From Burkholderiales bacterium (GTDB taxonomy: Bacteria > Pseudomonadota > Gammaproteobacteria > Burkholderiales > Burkholderiaceae_C), in contig JAGWTP010000013.1 of assembly GCA_028868895.1 (NCBI GenBank), positions 1-52,728 on the forward strand: a stretch of DNA of 52,728 bases, in the 5' to 3' direction. The notes under the pieces are model-generated. The model saw only the letters and a list, made by a program, of their open reading frames with translations. It was not told where the DNA came from and did no database searches. The position numbers and the translations under genes are program-made. Below, piece after piece: positions 50,940 through 52,728 of this stretch. Positions within the stretch are counted from its first letter, which is position 1, and each line of letters starts with the position of its first letter.

Positions 50940-52430
50940 ATGTCGACACGCCGCTGGGCCTCGCGTCTGACGTTGCGGGCGCTGCGCCGGTTACCCGGCC
51001 TGTCGCCCGGAACACGATCGTTGCAGCGCCACCTGCTGTTGTGGCTGCTGCTGCCGCAACTGGTGCTGTGGCTCGCGGCGGCAAGCTTCACCTACGACCT
51101 GGCCGACACGTATGCCAACCGCGCCATCGATGCCAGCCTGACCACCGCCTCGCGGGCTCTGGCGCGCCAGGTCAAGCCCAGCGGCAGCGGGCTGCTGATC
51201 GACTTTCCGCGCGCCGCGCAGGACATCATCGAGGCCGACCCCGACGACCGGGTGTACTACATGGTCAGCACGCCGCCCGGCGAATTCATCCTCGGCAACA
51301 ACCAGATGCCCAAGGCGCCGCCGATCGGCAAACCGCTGCTGGGCCACCCGTACCTGTACGACGCCAGGATGCGAGATCCGTCCGGCGACAGACGCCTCGA
51401 CAAGGACGTGCGCGTGGTCGCGCTGTACCTGGCCTACGGCGAGCCGGGCCGGCCCCAGCTGTTGCTGGTGCAGGTGGCGCGCAGCCGCACCCGGCGCGAA
51501 GAGCTGGCGCGCCAGATCCTGATCGACACCGCGTTGCCGCTGTCGGGTTTGATCGTGCTGATGTCGGTGATCGTCTGGGGCGGCATCCGCGGCGGGCTGG
51601 CGCCGTTGGCGCGGCTGCGCAGCGTGGTCGAAAGCCGGGCTCCGAACGACCTCGCGCCGATCCGCCTCGAGGCCGCACCCGAAGAAGTGCGCAGCCTGGC
51701 GATAGCGTTGAACGCGCTGCTGAACGAAGTGAACAAGAACGTCAACGCGCAGAAGCGCTTCATCAGCGACGCCGCGCACCAGTTGCGAACGCCGCTGGCC
51801 GGCTTGAAGAGCCAGACCGAGCTGGCTTTGGCCAGTCCGACGGTGGCCGCCGACCCCGATCTGCAGTCGCGCCTGCAACGGGTCCATGAGAGCGCCACGC
51901 GCAGCTCCCACCTCGTCAGCCAATTGCTCGCGCTGGCGCGCGCCGAGCCCGAGGCGGCAATGGCGCACACGCGCACGCGCTTCGACTTGCGCGCGCTGGC
52001 GCGCGAGGTGGCGGCCGAGCAGGTGCCGCGCGCGCTGGCCGCCGGCATCGATCTGGGCAGCGAAGACTCCGCGGCGGACGCACCGCCGCTGCAGGTGCAG
52101 GGCAACGCGATGCTGATCCGCGAGGCGCTCGTCAACCTGGTCGACAACGCGATCCGATATGCCGGGCGCGGCGCGAGCATCACCGTGGATGCGAAGGCCG
52201 ACGGTGCCGACGCGGTCGTGTCGGTCGAAGACACCGGCCCCGGCGTGCCCGAGACCGACCACGAGCGCATCTTCCAGCGCTTTGCGCGGGCCACGCATGA
52301 AGGCAACGGCTGCGGTCTGGGCCTGGCGATCGTCAAGGAAATCGTCGAGCGCAGCCACGGCCGCGTGCACCTGCAGTCGGTGCAACCCCACGGTCTGCGT
52401 GCCGAGGTGCGGCTGCCGGTCGTTGCCTGA
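50940..52430 (+). CDS. Sensor histidine kinase, TctE/QseC-like
   Basis: 496 residues from the ATG at 50940 (a GTG at 50931 is an alternative). A hydrophobic segment at about 35-55, a periplasmic sensor (2CSK_N-like), a second at about 185-205, and the HisKA box DAAHQLRTPLAGLKSQ with His about 280 follow. HATPase motifs are NLVDNAIRYA, DTGPGVP and GLGLAIVKEIVERSHG. TctE relatives sense carboxylates; here no tripartite transporter is adjacent, so the signal is unknown. Confidence 0.92.
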   Translation: MSTRRWASRLTLRALRRLPGLSPGTRSLQRHLLLWLLLPQLVLWLAAASFTYDLADTYANRAIDASLTTASRALARQVKPSGSGLLIDFPRAAQDIIEADPDDRVYYMVSTPPGEFILGNNQMPKAPPIGKPLLGHPYLYDARMRDPSGDRRLDKDVRVVALYLAYGEPGRPQLLLVQVARSRTRREELARQILIDTALPLSGLIVLMSVIVWGGIRGGLAPLARLRSVVESRAPNDLAPIRLEAAPEEVRSLAIALNALLNEVNKNVNAQKRFISDAAHQLRTPLAGLKSQTELALASPTVAADPDLQSRLQRVHESATRSSHLVSQLLALARAEPEAAMAHTRTRFDLRALAREVAAEQVPRALAAGIDLGSEDSAADAPPLQVQGNAMLIREALVNLVDNAIRYAGRGASITVDAKADGADAVVSVEDTGPGVPETDHERIFQRFARATHEGNGCGLGLAIVKEIVERSHGRVHLQSVQPHGLRAEVRLPVVA

Positions 52431-52504
52431 TCGAACGTTGCGCTCGTTGGGGCGCGCGGGCCCTTCGCCCGAAGACATCCGCTTGCCCTGAGAACCCCGC
52501 TCGC

Positions 52505-52542
52505 CCTGAGCTTGTCGAAGGGCCCCCTTCGACAAGCTCAGG
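52505..52542. repeat. REP-like palindrome
   Basis: Two 18-base arms (CCTGAGCTTGTCGAAGGG / CCCTTCGACAAGCTCAGG) are perfectly complementary with a two-base centre (CC). A degenerate half-copy follows (CTTCGACACCTCAGG, about 52548-52562). The core CTTCGACAAGCTCAGG is a palindrome I recall as repeated in many GC-rich proteobacteria. It lies in the gap after the sensor kinase and may also act as a terminator. Confidence 0.8.
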
Positions 52543-52625
52543 ACAGGCTTCGACACCTCAGGATGAGCGGGTTCCGTACGGAATCGACCGGTGAACGCCC
52601 GGAGCCGCTCAGCGGCCCGCGACGC

Positions 52626-52728
52626 TCACAGCAACTGCAGGATCTCCTTGCGCTTTTGCCGGTACTCGTCGTCGGTGATCAGGCCCTTGTCGTGCAGCCG
52701 CTTGAGCGTCTCCAGGCGGCGCTCGATG
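52626..52728 (-). CDS. SHOCT-domain protein C-terminus (5' end outside)
   Basis: The last 33 codons plus stop of a minus-strand gene that runs off the right edge. The visible end (RLETLKRLHDKGLITDDEYR followed by a basic helix and LLQLL-type end) is a SHOCT domain, a short C-terminal helical pair found on many membrane or regulatory proteins. Nothing can be said of the rest. Confidence 0.75.
   Translation of the reverse strand, partial: IERRLETLKRLHDKGLITDDEYRQKRKEILQLL

Overview
The window reads as chromosomal DNA of a GC-rich betaproteobacterium of the order Burkholderiales, probably of the Rubrivivax/Leptothrix/Ideonella kind. The grounds are the GC-rich codon use, the order rpmH-rnpA-yidD-yidC-mnmE diverging from dnaA-dnaN-gyrB, the style of the RnpA and L34 sequences, and a Liv-type transporter set. 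This assignment is inference from gene content; no 16S gene is present. The replication-origin neighbourhood lies at about 31.3-33.2 kb. No tRNA, rRNA, CRISPR array or intact insertion sequence was seen. Coding density is very high, and no stretch of 300 bases or more lacks a gene. The largest gaps (8518-8777, 13468-13725, the split origin gaps 31314-31531 and 32921-33149, and 38045-38289) hold only regulatory or hairpin candidates.

Left third (1-22 kb). A NarL-type sensor kinase, cut by the window edge, is coupled to a PerM-like membrane protein. Two small exported proteins follow. A minus-strand set then holds a YdjC-fold deacetylase coupled to a polyprenyl-phosphate glycosyltransferase (resembling the FlmF2/NaxD pair of lipid A modification), a long-chain acyl-CoA ligase and an HDOD protein. 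Next come a five-gene Liv-type ABC importer (livK-like, livHMGF, each junction after livH overlapping), an OmpR-type two-component pair, an ECF sigma factor with a thioredoxin-like protein, a minus-strand operon (helical-backbone metal/cobalamin-binding-like protein, MarC, GMC oxidoreductase), and a glycine-rich RRM protein with a clear terminator.

Middle (21-37 kb). The envelope operon kdsD-kdsC-lptC runs leftward and ends in a 22-codon mini-ORF and an SDR gene where lptA would normally be expected. A CPA2 antiporter and a cyclic-nucleotide-binding protein converge next to it. Then come mnmE, the yidC-yidD-rnpA-rpmH operon, and dnaA-dnaN-gyrB on the other strand. DnaA boxes lie upstream of dnaA and, in weaker form, between dnaA and dnaN.

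Right third (37-52.7 kb). This is a compact galactoside-utilisation locus: glucokinase diverging from a LacI-family regulator, then an MalK-type ATPase, GH42 beta-galactosidase, sugar-binding protein, two permeases, GH36 alpha-galactosidase, galT and galK. A perfect AT-rich 15-bp palindrome lies in front of the ATPase gene. The genes imply that alpha- and beta-linked galactosides are imported whole, split in the cytoplasm, and passed to the Leloir pathway (galactose) and to glucokinase (glucose); galE is not in the window. A TctD/TctE-like two-component system follows closely in the same direction. The window ends with a REP-like palindrome and the C-terminal end of a SHOCT-domain gene.

The most interesting items are the lptC-mini-ORF-SDR junction, the FlmF2/NaxD-like pair, the dual alpha/beta-galactoside locus with its candidate operator, and the origin region with a DnaA box abutting the dnaA start codon.
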